Source: RXOA01 sp964554715 | Lineage (GTDB): Bacteria; Bipolaricaulota; Bipolaricaulia; UBA7950; UBA9294 | NCBI GenBank assembly: GCA_964554715.1 | Contig: CAZKPU010000047.1 | Coordinates: forward strand, 1-16,891 | Length of the DNA: 16,891 nt | Direction: 5' to 3' | Part shown: positions 1 to 9,146 of the stretch, piece after piece | Numbering within the stretch: the first letter of the stretch is position 1 | Layout of the letters: each line of letters opens with the position of its first letter | Position numbers and translations under genes: made by a program | Notes under the pieces: generated by a model | What the model was told of the DNA's origin: nothing | Databases searched by the model: none | Seen by the model: only the letters and a program-made list of their open reading frames with translations

Positions 1-168
1 GGGGCGGTAGAGCTCGACGAGCTTCGTCACCCGGGGATCCGGCGCTTCGACGATCGCACGATGCGTCGCTCCATCGGCAAAGGTTGCCTCTTGCGACGCG
101 GTCACAGCGTTGTAGAGCGTTGTCTTCCCGCATCCCGGTATCCCGACCAACCCACAAGAGACCGCCAT
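1..168 (-). CDS. YchF-like P-loop GTPase/ATPase, N-terminal fragment (cut by window edge)
   Basis: Only the first 56 codons are present; the gene runs off the left edge. The protein opens MAVSCGLVGIPGCGKTTLYN, a Walker A/G1 loop at residues 9-17, followed by a stretch ending in EAPDPRVTKLVELYRP. That PDPR-x-x-KL segment about 25 residues after the P-loop is typical of the YchF/OBG family (usually VPDPRLDKLA), which binds ATP or GTP and associates with ribosomes. The loop is unusual: GIPGCGKTT instead of GLPNVGKST, so this may be a divergent YchF paralogue. The start codon at 168 follows AAGGGGAG at good spacing. The TGS/DUF933 C-terminal domain that would confirm the family lies outside the window. 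Confidence 0.75.
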   Translation of the reverse strand, partial: MAVSCGLVGIPGCGKTTLYNAVTASQEATFADGATHRAIVEAPDPRVTKLVELYRP

Positions 169-336
169 GAAAACTCCCCTTTCATCGCTTGGATGACGCT
201 ACGGTGTATACGGAATCGCGAGCCGACCGGTCTTGACATGCATGTACTCGGCTGATGATCCGGTCATCGCATGCCAACTGCCCGGCAAGGATCCGGCAAT
301 CTTAGACGGGAACGCGCCGCCGATCAATGAAGCCTG
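169..336. other. intergenic region upstream of the YchF-like gene
   Basis: This gap of 168 bases separates the YchF-like start from the TrhA stop. I see no ORF with coding character. It contains a perfect 10-base palindrome, ACATGCATGT (236-245), and on the minus strand a -10-like TATACA near 206 without a convincing -35. It is the likely promoter region of the YchF-like gene. Confidence 0.4.
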
Positions 337-1044
337 TTACAGAAAGGAGACCACGGCGACGTAGTGACACGCCGCACCGGTGAGCACAAAAAGATGCCAG
401 ACCATATGCGCGTACGGAAGGCGCTTCCACGCATAGAAGACGATTCCAAGCGTGTACGACACGCCTCCACCGACCAGCCAAAGGATCGCGGTCAACGGCA
501 GATGGGAAACCAGCGGGCCAAACACAAAGACGGCCATCCATCCCATCAGGATGTAAGCGATGGTAGAGACCACGCCGAACCGGCCGGTGCAGAACGCCTT
601 GAACACAACGCCGTTGATGGCGATCGCCCAGATGACCGCGAACATGATCCAGCCAAGCTTGCCCCCAACGCCAAGCAACAGGAACGGCGTGTAGGATCCC
701 GCGATCAGTAGGAAGATGGACGCGTGATCGAATACGCGGAACACCTGTTTCACCCGCACCGGCGTGAGGGCATGATACAGCGTCGAGGCAAGGTGAAGCA
801 GGACCAAGCTGATCCCGTACACGGTGAAGCTGGCGATCCGCAGCGGGTCTCCGTCCAGCGCCGACAGCACGACCAGCACGACGAGTCCGGCGATGCTTAG
901 AAGTGTACCCACACCGTGTGTGACGCTGTTGGCGATCTCTTCACCCACCGTGTACTCGGGCAACGGCTTCTGTGAAGGACCCGTTCGATCCGGCGGCTTC
1001 TTCTGAGTGGGGGATGGCTCGTGCTTCGTTTTCCGGCTGCGCAT
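337..1044 (-). CDS. trhA: hemolysin III / TrhA family membrane protein (PAQR-like)
   Basis: A 235-residue protein with a basic, proline-rich N-terminus (1-29) followed by seven hydrophobic segments. The family hallmarks are present in order: EYTVGEEIANSVTHGVG (30-46), S87-TLY-H91, FDHASIFLLIAGSYTPF with D106, and near the C-terminus HMVWH (H213, H217) and CHY. Together they give the SxxxH / D / HxxxH pattern of the CREST superfamily, thought to bind a metal in the membrane. Bacterial members (YqfA/TrhA, HlyIII) affect membrane energetics or lipid homeostasis; the hemolysin name is historical. It starts 6 bases after the CYTH stop and has no clear Shine-Dalgarno, so it probably depends on translation of that gene. 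Confidence 0.9.
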   Translation of the reverse strand: MRSRKTKHEPSPTQKKPPDRTGPSQKPLPEYTVGEEIANSVTHGVGTLLSIAGLVVLVVLSALDGDPLRIASFTVYGISLVLLHLASTLYHALTPVRVKQVFRVFDHASIFLLIAGSYTPFLLLGVGGKLGWIMFAVIWAIAINGVVFKAFCTGRFGVVSTIAYILMGWMAVFVFGPLVSHLPLTAILWLVGGGVSYTLGIVFYAWKRLPYAHMVWHLFVLTGAACHYVAVVSFL

Positions 1045-1050
1045 CGTGGT

Positions 1051-1611
1051 CTAGAGCTTACCGGAAGCGGGAGTGTTATCCAGCTGTGCACCGGATTCGC
1101 GTGGGGATTCGATCAAGTCCACGTACGCACCGTGAACCAACTGCGCCTCATCCACGGCAAGCTGCTCCATCAGCTGCGCAGCGATCGCCGCCCCTTCGGA
1201 TTCCGTTTGCCCTTCATCGAGGACCACCTCGAGTTCGAGGAAATCCCCCAGCCCTTCCACCCGATCGATATGCACCCGCGTTTGCCCGACCAGGTACAAG
1301 TGACGGACCTTGCGGACCACGGCACGCACACCAAGGGCTTGCCCGAGAACACGGCACAGAGACGCCGCATCGGATGTGGGGACAAGGGAGAACTGCGAGG
1401 TCTTCGGTCCACGAACGTCCGGGCGATCGTAGAAGATGAGCTGTCCGCTGCCATCGGCGAATGCGCGGACCTTCAGCCGGCCTTCCTTGCTGGGAAAGAA
1501 CGTATCTTGCTGGTCGATCCGCTCCCCGAGGCTGCCTGAGAGAGCCGCCGCGCGGCGCGAGATAGCGTCCACATCATCGATTCTTGCCTTGATCTCTACA
1601 TTGCGTCCCAT
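1051..1611 (-). CDS. CYTH domain protein (class IV adenylate cyclase / thiamine-triphosphatase-like)
   Basis: The start at 1611 gives MGRNVEIKAR, matching the typical first strand of CYTH proteins with E6-x-K8; a longer frame upstream adds 16 residues without family character. Of 186 residues, conserved tunnel-fold strands are GRLKVRAF, LIFYDRPD, and RVHIDRVEGLGDFLELEVV (charged residues alternate along the strands). The family binds triphosphates with divalent metal; members are CyaB-type adenylate cyclases, thiamine triphosphatases or inorganic triphosphatases. The first glutamate of the usual ExExK is N4 here, as in the RNxEIKAR subgroup. The substrate cannot be told from sequence. It sits 57 bases downstream of the GNAT-YoaP gene and just before trhA, in the same direction. 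Confidence 0.85.
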   Translation of the reverse strand: MGRNVEIKARIDDVDAISRRAAALSGSLGERIDQQDTFFPSKEGRLKVRAFADGSGQLIFYDRPDVRGPKTSQFSLVPTSDAASLCRVLGQALGVRAVVRKVRHLYLVGQTRVHIDRVEGLGDFLELEVVLDEGQTESEGAAIAAQLMEQLAVDEAQLVHGAYVDLIESPRESGAQLDNTPASGKL

Positions 1612-1668
1612 GGGACCATTGTCCCTGCGGGGGGCTCGACAATCAAAGCTCGGCTGCACGCAACCGGA

Positions 1669-2481
1669 TCAACAAGGTTCGACCGCCCGGAGTGCGTCTT
1701 GGATGGCCTTGCGGATGCCGTCGTGAGGGGCTTCGTATCCCCAACCGATCTCTCTCCCGTTGATGTAGATCGCCCGGGGCGTCTGATGGCACAAGAGCAT
1801 CGGACGGTCCTCGGCCTGGTACTCGTGGAGGATGACGTCGTCTCCGAACTCCCGAGCCACCTCGCGCACGCGTTGTGCCTCGATGCTGCTTGTCGGGCAG
1901 AACTCGTTCCAGAAAAGATCGACGACCACCTTCCCCGAAACGGGTTGGAACGACCAGTCCGGGCGAAGGAGTCTGGGGGCGGCCGCGTTCGAACGGAACG
2001 TCCTCCAAAGAAGCGCTTCATGTCCTCGACGCTCGATCTCCTCGAATCCAAGCTCATCGAAGAACGAGGCCGGCATGAACCACGCGGCCTCGGCAAGATC
2101 CCGGTACGCAACCACGGCGACGCCGTCCATCTCCGCCCGACGTGCATCCGCTTCGACGGCTTCGACCAAAGCGCCGCCTACGCCCCGACCGGAGAACGCC
2201 TCAGGGACAAACAGACACGGGATCATCATCAGGTCCTCGCCAACGGCGCCCCAGGACGCATGACAGATCGGCACGCCGTGGATGAACCCGGCAAGAGCAT
2301 CATCGAAAACGGCCACTTTGAACCGAGCGCCCTCCGCTCGAAGCTTCTCGAACAGGACCCGGCGGCGCTCGGCACAGCGGTCGATTTCCTCCGATTCGCC
2401 AACATGAGAGCATGTGGTGATGAACCGCTCATCGATGGTTCCCGGGGCCGCGTCACGGATGATCGGGTCTCGCTTGGACAT
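1669..2481 (-). CDS. GNAT acetyltransferase fused to a YoaP-like thioredoxin-fold domain
   Basis: The chosen start (MSKRDP) is preceded by GGGAGAAGGA; the longer open frame to 2715 only overlaps the end of pyruvate kinase. Of 270 residues, about 15-163 form a GNAT domain: the acetyl-CoA loop is VPEAFSGRGVGGALV (92-106) and the C-terminal signature is FDELGFEEIE. Residues about 170-270 resemble the YoaP C-terminal domain: VDLFWNEFCPTSSIE with C195, then TPRAIYINGREIGWGYEAP, which looks like the cis-proline turn and following strand of a thioredoxin fold. B. subtilis YoaP has this architecture, but its substrate is not known to me. It lies 47 bases after pyruvate kinase and is probably cotranscribed with it. 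Confidence 0.82.
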   Translation of the reverse strand: MSKRDPIIRDAAPGTIDERFITTCSHVGESEEIDRCAERRRVLFEKLRAEGARFKVAVFDDALAGFIHGVPICHASWGAVGEDLMMIPCLFVPEAFSGRGVGGALVEAVEADARRAEMDGVAVVAYRDLAEAAWFMPASFFDELGFEEIERRGHEALLWRTFRSNAAAPRLLRPDWSFQPVSGKVVVDLFWNEFCPTSSIEAQRVREVAREFGDDVILHEYQAEDRPMLLCHQTPRAIYINGREIGWGYEAPHDGIRKAIQDALRAVEPC

Positions 2482-2528
2482 CGATGATTCCTTCTCCCAA
2501 GGACGCGGCGCGTTCCGCCGTCTTCCAC

Positions 2529-3992
<1,464 letters not shown>

Positions 3993-4015
3993 GTCTCATG
4001 ACCTCCGTGTGCTGG

Positions 4016-4044
4016 AGCGTAGGCCATCGCTGCAGATCCGTCCA
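4016..4044 (-). promoter_or_regulatory. possible pyruvate kinase promoter
   Basis: On the minus strand TGGACG (-35-like, 4039-4044) and TACGCT (-10-like, 4016-4021) are separated by 17 bases and lie just upstream of the pyk ribosome site. Each matches the housekeeping consensus at 4 of 6 positions, so support is weak. Confidence 0.25.
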
Positions 4045-4141
4045 GTCATGGCACGGCCAGGGACATCGCTTTTCGAAGTGCAGGGCCGAAACGACAGTTT
4101 CTCCCCTGGCATCCCCGCTGCGTTTCCGGCAAGCTTCGGAC

Positions 4142-5137
4142 ATGCCGATGACGCCGTATGATGCCCTTTCCGAAGACGCGAGGCTGGAACGCCTGCGAAC
4201 ACTAGCCCGAAAGGCGCTTTTGGTCTATGGATTGGAAGATGCACAGCTCTCGTGCCTGCGCGGCGGGAAGCGCCCGTTGCTCAAGGCCACCGACGCATCA
4301 GGCGCTCGATACGCTCTCCGGCTCTGGCCTGCCGATGAGTCAACCGCTGCATTGGATCGCGAGCTGCTTTGGCTCACCGCTCTGCGGCGTGACGAACGGT
4401 TGCGGATTCCCGAGCCGATCTTATCCACATCAGGCGAATGGAAGATCCGCGTGGCAATGGCCGGTATCCCGGGATTCCGTTGCGCCGTGTTGCTCCGGTG
4501 GGTCGACGGTCGGTTCTTCGACTCGCAGTTGTCGGCGTCGCGCTTGGAGAAGGTCGGGGGGCTTCTCGCGCACATCCACCGTCACGGAAGCGCGTTTGCG
4601 TCAGCGCAAAGGTGGTTCAGTCCGGAAGAGCCGGTCTCGGACCCACCTTCCGGATTCGCAGGTTTGATGAATTCGTTGGAAGATGGATCGATCTGGAGCG
4701 TGTTCTCCGGCTCGACGAGAGCTCTAGGGGAGCAAACCGCTCCGTCGATCTTTGCGGCCCTTGAGCGCATCTGCGCCCCCGCTGAACGGGGCCTCATCCA
4801 CGGTGCGGTCCATCAGGCACACTATCTGTTTCATGAGGAGGAGGCGGGGCTGATCGGATTCTCCGGATGTCGTATCGGGCATCCGATCGAGGATCTGGCA
4901 TCGGCATGCCGACACCTTGCCGAGCGCGAGGGGTATCTCGATCTTCGCGACGCCCTGTTGCAGGGCTACTCGAGCCAGAACCGGGATGATTTCATCACGG
5001 CTGGCGAGATCGAGGCGATCGCTGCCGCGCAACACCTTGTCATGCCCGCAACGCCCGCAAACGGTGGCAAGCGGGCCCATCGAGCGATCCTGGGGCGTCA
5101 TCTGGAAAACGTATGGGCTACAGTGAAGTCAACATAG
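4142..5137 (+). CDS. APH-fold phosphotransferase-like protein with ablated catalytic residues (predicted pseudokinase)
   Basis: The 331-residue protein has the order of an aminoglycoside-phosphotransferase/choline-kinase-like fold. N-lobe: YALRLWP (57-63), then the alpha-C-like helix LDRELLWLTAL with E74. Hinge and C-lobe follow: AVLLRWVDGRFF and VGGLLAHIHRHG. The catalytic loop is LIHGAVHQAHYLF (218-230), where active relatives have HGDxHxxN; here D is A222 and N is H227. The metal-binding IDFxD reads IGFSG (238-242). GHPIEDLA (246-253) after it is normal. Both catalytic aspartates are therefore lost while the fold stays open. It runs divergently from pyk. The start is uncertain: ATG at 4142 or 4148, neither with a strong ribosome site; the frame is open back to 3998 without family character. 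Confidence 0.75.
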   Translation: MPMTPYDALSEDARLERLRTLARKALLVYGLEDAQLSCLRGGKRPLLKATDASGARYALRLWPADESTAALDRELLWLTALRRDERLRIPEPILSTSGEWKIRVAMAGIPGFRCAVLLRWVDGRFFDSQLSASRLEKVGGLLAHIHRHGSAFASAQRWFSPEEPVSDPPSGFAGLMNSLEDGSIWSVFSGSTRALGEQTAPSIFAALERICAPAERGLIHGAVHQAHYLFHEEEAGLIGFSGCRIGHPIEDLASACRHLAEREGYLDLRDALLQGYSSQNRDDFITAGEIEAIAAAQHLVMPATPANGGKRAHRAILGRHLENVWATVKST

Positions 5138-5139
5138 GA

Positions 5140-5160
5140 TCCCGATCCTGCGTTTCGGGA
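5140..5160. terminator. hairpin after the APH-like gene
   Basis: A perfect 6-bp stem TCCCGA/TCGGGA with a 9-base loop starts 3 bases after the stop codon at 5137. There is no T-run, so it is a weak terminator candidate. Confidence 0.35.
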
Positions 5161-5176
5161 CCGATCTGAGAGAAGC

Positions 5177-5205
5177 GGGCCGCCCGATCACCCACCGGAC
5201 GGCCC
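5177..5205. terminator. bidirectional terminator-like hairpin between convergent genes
   Basis: Arms GGGCCGCCCG (5177-5186) and CGGACGGCCC (5196-5205) pair over 10 positions with one C/A mismatch around a 9-base loop. It lies between the converging APH-like and LolA-like genes. On the minus strand it is followed by the pyrimidine-rich GCTTCTCTC, so it probably ends transcription of the exporter operon. Confidence 0.55.
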
Positions 5206-5242
5206 ATTCGCTCCCCAGCTTGTCGCGGCTCTTATCCTTTCC

Positions 5243-6067
5243 CTAGAACCCCCACGCAGCCGGATCGAAGGTCGTGAGGTTCTCCGGCGCAAAGACGTCA
5301 TCAGCAATCTCAGTCTCCGGCCGGTGTTGGTCGAGGATGGTGACCGTGGTCGAACTCTCTTCCGTAACATTCTCGGCGAGTAGACTGTCGGCGGTCAGTT
5401 TCCCCTCGAACTCACCAAGGGCCAGGACCTGCATCGTCGCATCGAGATTTCCCAGATCGTTGTAGCCTTCCATCCTCAGCATGATGAAGAACTCGGTGTC
5501 AATCCAGAGGACGGTCCGAAGGGTATCGACATCGGCCCCCGCCTTGGCGGTGGATTCGATCTTGTAGACAGTCCGCGTCAGCTCGCCGACGACGAACTCC
5601 TCTTCTCCGAGGAGAACCGCGTCGTAGTCGTTGCGGCGATCGTCATCACCAAGGTCCTCATACGAGAGGGAGCTTCCTGCGAAACTCCCACCGCGCTCCT
5701 CTTCCGAGACCAGTTCTTTCGGAACCCCGAGGATGGGGAGATACAGCCAGAGACGGTTCTCCGCTTCCTCTTCTTCGGTCTCATGGGTCAGGAAGATCGT
5801 CCCCTGTACATCAGCCGGCTCGATGAAGTAGATCAACGAGAAGTTCGGCTTGCCGATGGAGCCGAACAGGTTCGAGGCCGTCGTCCCACCGCCGTACGTG
5901 TTGTCGAATCGAATCGTTGACCCCATGCTTCCCTCGGCCAGCAGATCGGCCTCTTCGTCCATCCGGTCGAAGATCTCGTCGGCCGTCATCGCAACGGCAA
6001 GAATCCCCCACAAGAGAACCGCAGCCGTCATGAGGGTCAGGATCGAAATCAGTGTTCGCTTAGACAT
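5243..6067 (-). CDS. LolA-like outer membrane lipoprotein-sorting protein (exporter partner)
   Basis: A 274-residue protein with a signal peptide: SKRT, then a hydrophobic core ISILTLMTAAVLLWGILAVA and probable cleavage near AVA-MTA (residues 24-29). The mature part shows landmarks of the LolA_like (DUF1329/PF17131-type) family: YFIEPADVQGTIFL (80-93), RLWLYLPILGVPKELV (105-120), then GSFAGSSLSYEDLGDDD, and later VLWIDTEFFIMLRMEGY. LolA-fold proteins carry lipids or lipoproteins across the periplasm. Genes of this type commonly sit next to MMPL/RND transporters, as here, 22 bases after the exporter stop. The start follows GGAGGAGG at good spacing. The exact cargo is unknown. Confidence 0.85.
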   Translation of the reverse strand: MSKRTLISILTLMTAAVLLWGILAVAMTADEIFDRMDEEADLLAEGSMGSTIRFDNTYGGGTTASNLFGSIGKPNFSLIYFIEPADVQGTIFLTHETEEEEAENRLWLYLPILGVPKELVSEEERGGSFAGSSLSYEDLGDDDRRNDYDAVLLGEEEFVVGELTRTVYKIESTAKAGADVDTLRTVLWIDTEFFIMLRMEGYNDLGNLDATMQVLALGEFEGKLTADSLLAENVTEESSTTVTILDQHRPETEIADDVFAPENLTTFDPAAWGF

Positions 6068-6089
6068 TCTTTGCCTCCTCCGTAACTAC

Positions 6090-8426
6090 CTACTTTGAAA
6101 GAGTGTTCTTCCGAGTCTTTGACTCATCCCGTTTCCACGCCTCTCGGGCAAGGAACTTTGGCTTCCACTGAACGAGAATCGCCGGGATGATGGAGATCGC
6201 CGATAGAGCACTGATGCCCATCGTGAGAGCGATTTGCCATCCGAAGGTCCGGATCCCCTTAAACGAGGCGAAGATCAGAATGAAGAACCCCAGCGCTACG
6301 GTGAGCGCGTTGTAAGTGATTCCTCGCCCCGTTGTCTGGATCGTCTTCTGCAGGGCACGTTCGGCGTTCGAGTCTTTGCGGTACTCACTGCGGAAGCGAG
6401 AGATGAAGTGGATCGAGTAGTCTACGCCGATCCCCACCGCAACCACCGAAACCATCAATGTCATGATGTCGAGCGGCTGGCCCGTGTAGGACATGATGCC
6501 CATGCTAACCGTGACGGTCAGGATGAGCGGAATGGCCGCAATCAGCCCCGCGACGACAGACCCCATCAGGATCATGACAAGAATCGACACCGCAACGATC
6601 GTCGACGCGAGACCGATCAGTTGACTCCGCGTCATCTGCGTGAACATCCGATCCATCAGCGTGGTTGCCCCGATCATGCGGACACGGATATCCCCATCTT
6701 CGGGGAAATGCTCGTCGAGATAGTCCTGGACCAGACCTGCCAGCCGGGACACGTTCGCCGAGGACCCCATCTTGTACATCCCCATGACCGTTCCGGCACT
6801 GAAGTCGCCCAACGCCATATCCCCCAGGGTTCCCCCTTGGAAGGTGAACAACAGTAGGAGCTGCGCGACCATGTTCTGCTGGTCGGGGATCGCGTAGAAG
6901 GCGGGGTCATCGGCGTTGAACTTCTCGTTCATCTGTCGCACCAGCGTGGTCAGCGAGAACGTCTTGCTGACGCCGTTGGCAAGCATGAACTCCTCCAGGC
7001 CCAGCATGGCGTTCAGCACCGCAGGATCCTTGAGGCCGTCACGGCGGCCGGTGTCGAACTCCACCATGATGTTCATGTCCCCCGAGAAGTACTCCGAGGT
7101 AAGATCAAGCACTTGAACGGCTTCGTGATCCTTGCCAAGGAACTCCTCATTCGACGTCTCGACACGAAGCCGCGGAATGCCGGCCAGCATGACGCCGAAG
7201 ATGATGAGAACAACGATCAGAAACGTTTTTCGGTGTCCGACAATCACCTTCTCGAACCCCATGAGAACGCGGGTGAGCGGACGTAGTCCTTTGCTCAGAT
7301 CACGGATCCGTGGCTTCTTGAGAAGCGACATGACAGCAGGAATGAGGATCAGCGAAAACAGCATGGCCGCCATGACGCCGATGGCCGTCACCACGCCGAA
7401 CTGCCGCTGCGGTACCATGAACGCCGTCAGCAAGGACAAGAAGCCAACCGCCGTGGTCAGCGACGTCATGATGACAGGCCCCTTCATCTCATCCATCGTC
7501 GCGAGGATCGCCTCGCGTTTCGGCCCGCCCTTAGCGATTTCCTCGTTGTACCGGTTGAGCACATGGATCGCATCGGCGATTCCGATCGCAAGCAACAGAA
7601 TCGGCGCAATAAACGACATCGTCGTCATCGGGAAGCCAAGAAGAACCATCGCTCCCATGGCCACGAGCACCGACAGCAACACGACTGCAATCGGAAGGAG
7701 AATCCCACGGATCGTCAGGAAGCTGGCGAACAGCAATGCAACCATCACCACAATCGCGAGCGGGAACAGAAGCGTGATATCCGCTTCCATTTCCTCCGAC
7801 ATGATCGCGTCGAAATAGGCATCGCCGTAGATGAACAGCTCATCCCCGTCCCCTCGATGGGCATCGACAATGCTCACAACGTCCGGGGTAAGTTCATATT
7901 CATCCGCGCCGACTTCGAGTTCGATATTGATCAGCGCTGCTTCTCCGCCGGAGCTGACGACACCCCCGACAAGATTCTCATCCCCCAAGACACGGGCGCG
8001 GAAGACCTCCATCTCCTCCGCGGTCCCCGGAGCCACCCCTCCGGGCGAGGCCTTGCTCACATTGATCGATGTCTCGCTTCCGACGATCGTTTGAGAGTTG
8101 AGAGGAGTGGTAACGCTCTTGATCCCGGGGATCGCTTCGAACGCCTCGGCCATCTGCTCGACCTTCTGAAGCGTTGTTTCATTGAAGATGCCGTCTTCAT
8201 TGAGCAGCATCACCATTATGCCCCAGGACTTTCCGTAGCGCTCCTCGGCCTCATCCATGAGCACGATGATGGGATCATCGTCATCAAGGAATTCCCTGAA
8301 GTCGGTTTCCTGGGTCATGTACTGAATCGGAAACGCAAGCGCACCTGCAATCAGCAAAGTCCCGACAATCGTCCAGATGGGGTGATCGACTGCAAATCGA
8401 ATGAGTCGGTTCAAGATCGAGCTCAT
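6090..8426 (-). CDS. MMPL/RND superfamily exporter with sterol-sensing-type domains
   Basis: A 778-residue inner-membrane transporter with the duplicated RND layout. TM1 is near the N-terminus (PIWTIVGTLLIAGALAF); a periplasmic domain of roughly 200 residues follows, then TM2-6 (from LLFPLAIVVMVALLF to AAMLFSLILIPAVMSLL), TM7 (KTFLIVVLIIFGVMLAGIP), a second periplasmic domain and TM8-12. Charged residues expected in TM4 and TM10 are present: GIADAIHVLNRY and GVGVDYSIHFISRF-like GIGVDYSIHF. Members export lipids, hopanoids or hydrophobic compounds using the proton gradient. Between the regulator and the LolA-like gene it forms an export cassette. I chose the ATG at 8426 because AAGGA sits 8 bases before it; at the alternative ATG (8435) the same site would abut the start. 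Confidence 0.93.
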   Translation of the reverse strand: MSSILNRLIRFAVDHPIWTIVGTLLIAGALAFPIQYMTQETDFREFLDDDDPIIVLMDEAEERYGKSWGIMVMLLNEDGIFNETTLQKVEQMAEAFEAIPGIKSVTTPLNSQTIVGSETSINVSKASPGGVAPGTAEEMEVFRARVLGDENLVGGVVSSGGEAALINIELEVGADEYELTPDVVSIVDAHRGDGDELFIYGDAYFDAIMSEEMEADITLLFPLAIVVMVALLFASFLTIRGILLPIAVVLLSVLVAMGAMVLLGFPMTTMSFIAPILLLAIGIADAIHVLNRYNEEIAKGGPKREAILATMDEMKGPVIMTSLTTAVGFLSLLTAFMVPQRQFGVVTAIGVMAAMLFSLILIPAVMSLLKKPRIRDLSKGLRPLTRVLMGFEKVIVGHRKTFLIVVLIIFGVMLAGIPRLRVETSNEEFLGKDHEAVQVLDLTSEYFSGDMNIMVEFDTGRRDGLKDPAVLNAMLGLEEFMLANGVSKTFSLTTLVRQMNEKFNADDPAFYAIPDQQNMVAQLLLLFTFQGGTLGDMALGDFSAGTVMGMYKMGSSANVSRLAGLVQDYLDEHFPEDGDIRVRMIGATTLMDRMFTQMTRSQLIGLASTIVAVSILVMILMGSVVAGLIAAIPLILTVTVSMGIMSYTGQPLDIMTLMVSVVAVGIGVDYSIHFISRFRSEYRKDSNAERALQKTIQTTGRGITYNALTVALGFFILIFASFKGIRTFGWQIALTMGISALSAISIIPAILVQWKPKFLAREAWKRDESKTRKNTLSK

Positions 8427-8434
8427 GCTAGCCA

Positions 8435-8439
8435 TCCTT
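8435..8439 (-). promoter_or_regulatory. ribosome binding site deciding the exporter start
   Basis: AAGGA on the minus strand lies 8 bases before the ATG at 8426 but overlaps the ATG at 8433-8435, which favours the shorter protein. Confidence 0.5.
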
Positions 8440-8610
8440 CCCGCGTGTGAAGCGGCACCAATTCCTTAAAGACCCGATCTTCGCGATCTCTCGCTTCCGA
8501 AGTGTCTTATCCCTTCGTGAGGCATCGATCGTTTCCAGCGTTCGAGCAACCCACGATTCGCGTTCCGGCCTTGCCGAGCCCCCGCATCCACGGAAAGCCC
8601 CTCCCGGCAT

Positions 8611-9081
8611 CTACTTTCGCTGAGATCGCTTCCAGCGCTCGTCGATGTCTGCAAGCTCGCCGCGAAAGAAGGCAAAGAACGATCGCATACTCTCAAGCGA
8701 CTTTCGCGTCTCGTTCGGGGCGTCTTCGAGCAGCTTCAACCCACGGTTTGCCAGCTCCAGCATCTGATCCAAGAAGTTCAGCTTGCTGACAAAGGACTCA
8801 CTCCAGGCATTGTGTCCAATCCGATAGAAATGTTTCCGTTCGCCAGGAACGCTCACCTTCTCAACCATCCCCAATCGGGTTAGCATCTGGGTTGCCATGC
8901 TGATCGACCCGTGGCTTGCCTGCAACACTGCTGCGAGTTGCTGCATCGACATTATCGGCTTCTCGCAGACCAGAAGCGCTCCAAGAACGCGTCCGTACAT
9001 GTGCGGAAGGCCAAATTCGTCCATTCGGTCGCCGAATTCCTCGATGAACTGCTGTTTCTCCCGCTGCTTGATGTTCGTCAC
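8611..9081 (-). CDS. GbsR/MarR-type winged-helix transcriptional regulator
   Basis: A 156-residue protein with the GbsR layout. A short N-terminal helix (QFIEEFGDRMDEFGLP) leads into GRVLGALLVCEKPIMSMQQLA (30-50), then a recognition helix (SHGSISMATQMLTRLG, 56-71), and a wing ending in VPGERKHFYRIG (78-89). The C-terminal helices (from about 95) would form the dimer interface. It lies 184 bases upstream of the exporter in the same direction and probably controls the exporter and LolA-like genes, as well as itself. The start is GTG. An inverted repeat overlaps its putative -35, as expected of an autorepressor. The effector is unknown. Confidence 0.88.
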   Translation of the reverse strand: MTNIKQREKQQFIEEFGDRMDEFGLPHMYGRVLGALLVCEKPIMSMQQLAAVLQASHGSISMATQMLTRLGMVEKVSVPGERKHFYRIGHNAWSESFVSKLNFLDQMLELANRGLKLLEDAPNETRKSLESMRSFFAFFRGELADIDERWKRSQRK

Positions 9082-9087
9082 GAAAGC

Positions 9088-9116
9088 ATCCTACTGCATT
9101 CTGAAACGTCAGTCAA
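9088..9116 (-). promoter_or_regulatory. promoter of the GbsR-like regulator, possibly leaderless
   Basis: On the minus strand TTGACT (9111-9116) and TAGGAT (9088-9093) are exactly 17 bases apart. The -10 ends 6 bases before the GTG at 9081, so transcription would begin at or next to the start codon. TAGGAT also contains AGGA at Shine-Dalgarno distance, so the hexamer may instead be a ribosome site. Confidence 0.45.
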
Positions 9117-9129
9117 GTTTGACATGACT
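9111..9129. promoter_or_regulatory. operator-like inverted repeats overlapping the -35
   Basis: GTCAA (9112-9116) and TTGAC (9119-9123) form a perfect inverted repeat with a 2-base spacer; AGTCA (9111-9115) and TGACT (9125-9129) form an outer one. A further CTGA/TCAG pair lies at 9101-9112. The nested dyads cover the -35 of the regulator gene and are a plausible binding site for its own product. Confidence 0.4.
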
Positions 9130-9146
9130 ATACATAGAGACAGCAA

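Noticed and set aside
61..255. Plus-strand frame at the left edge
   Set aside because: It is antisense to the YchF-like N-terminus and continues into the intergenic gap without coding features.
337..1044. Hemolysin (toxin) role for the hemolysin III family gene
   Set aside because: The family name is historical; the conserved SxxxH/D/HxxxH membrane core points to a housekeeping membrane function.
1699..2487. Plus-strand open frame of 262 codons
   Set aside because: It is antisense to the GNAT-YoaP gene, which has family motifs and a good ribosome site.
7563..8450. Plus-strand open frame of 295 codons antisense to the exporter
   Set aside because: It is rich in His, Arg, Asp and Gln with no domain, and lies wholly opposite a clearly conserved transporter; a shadow frame.
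8428..8610. Small minus-strand frame between regulator and exporter
   Set aside because: It has Arg/Gly-rich composition, no ribosome site and no recognisable domain; this gap more likely holds the exporter's leader.
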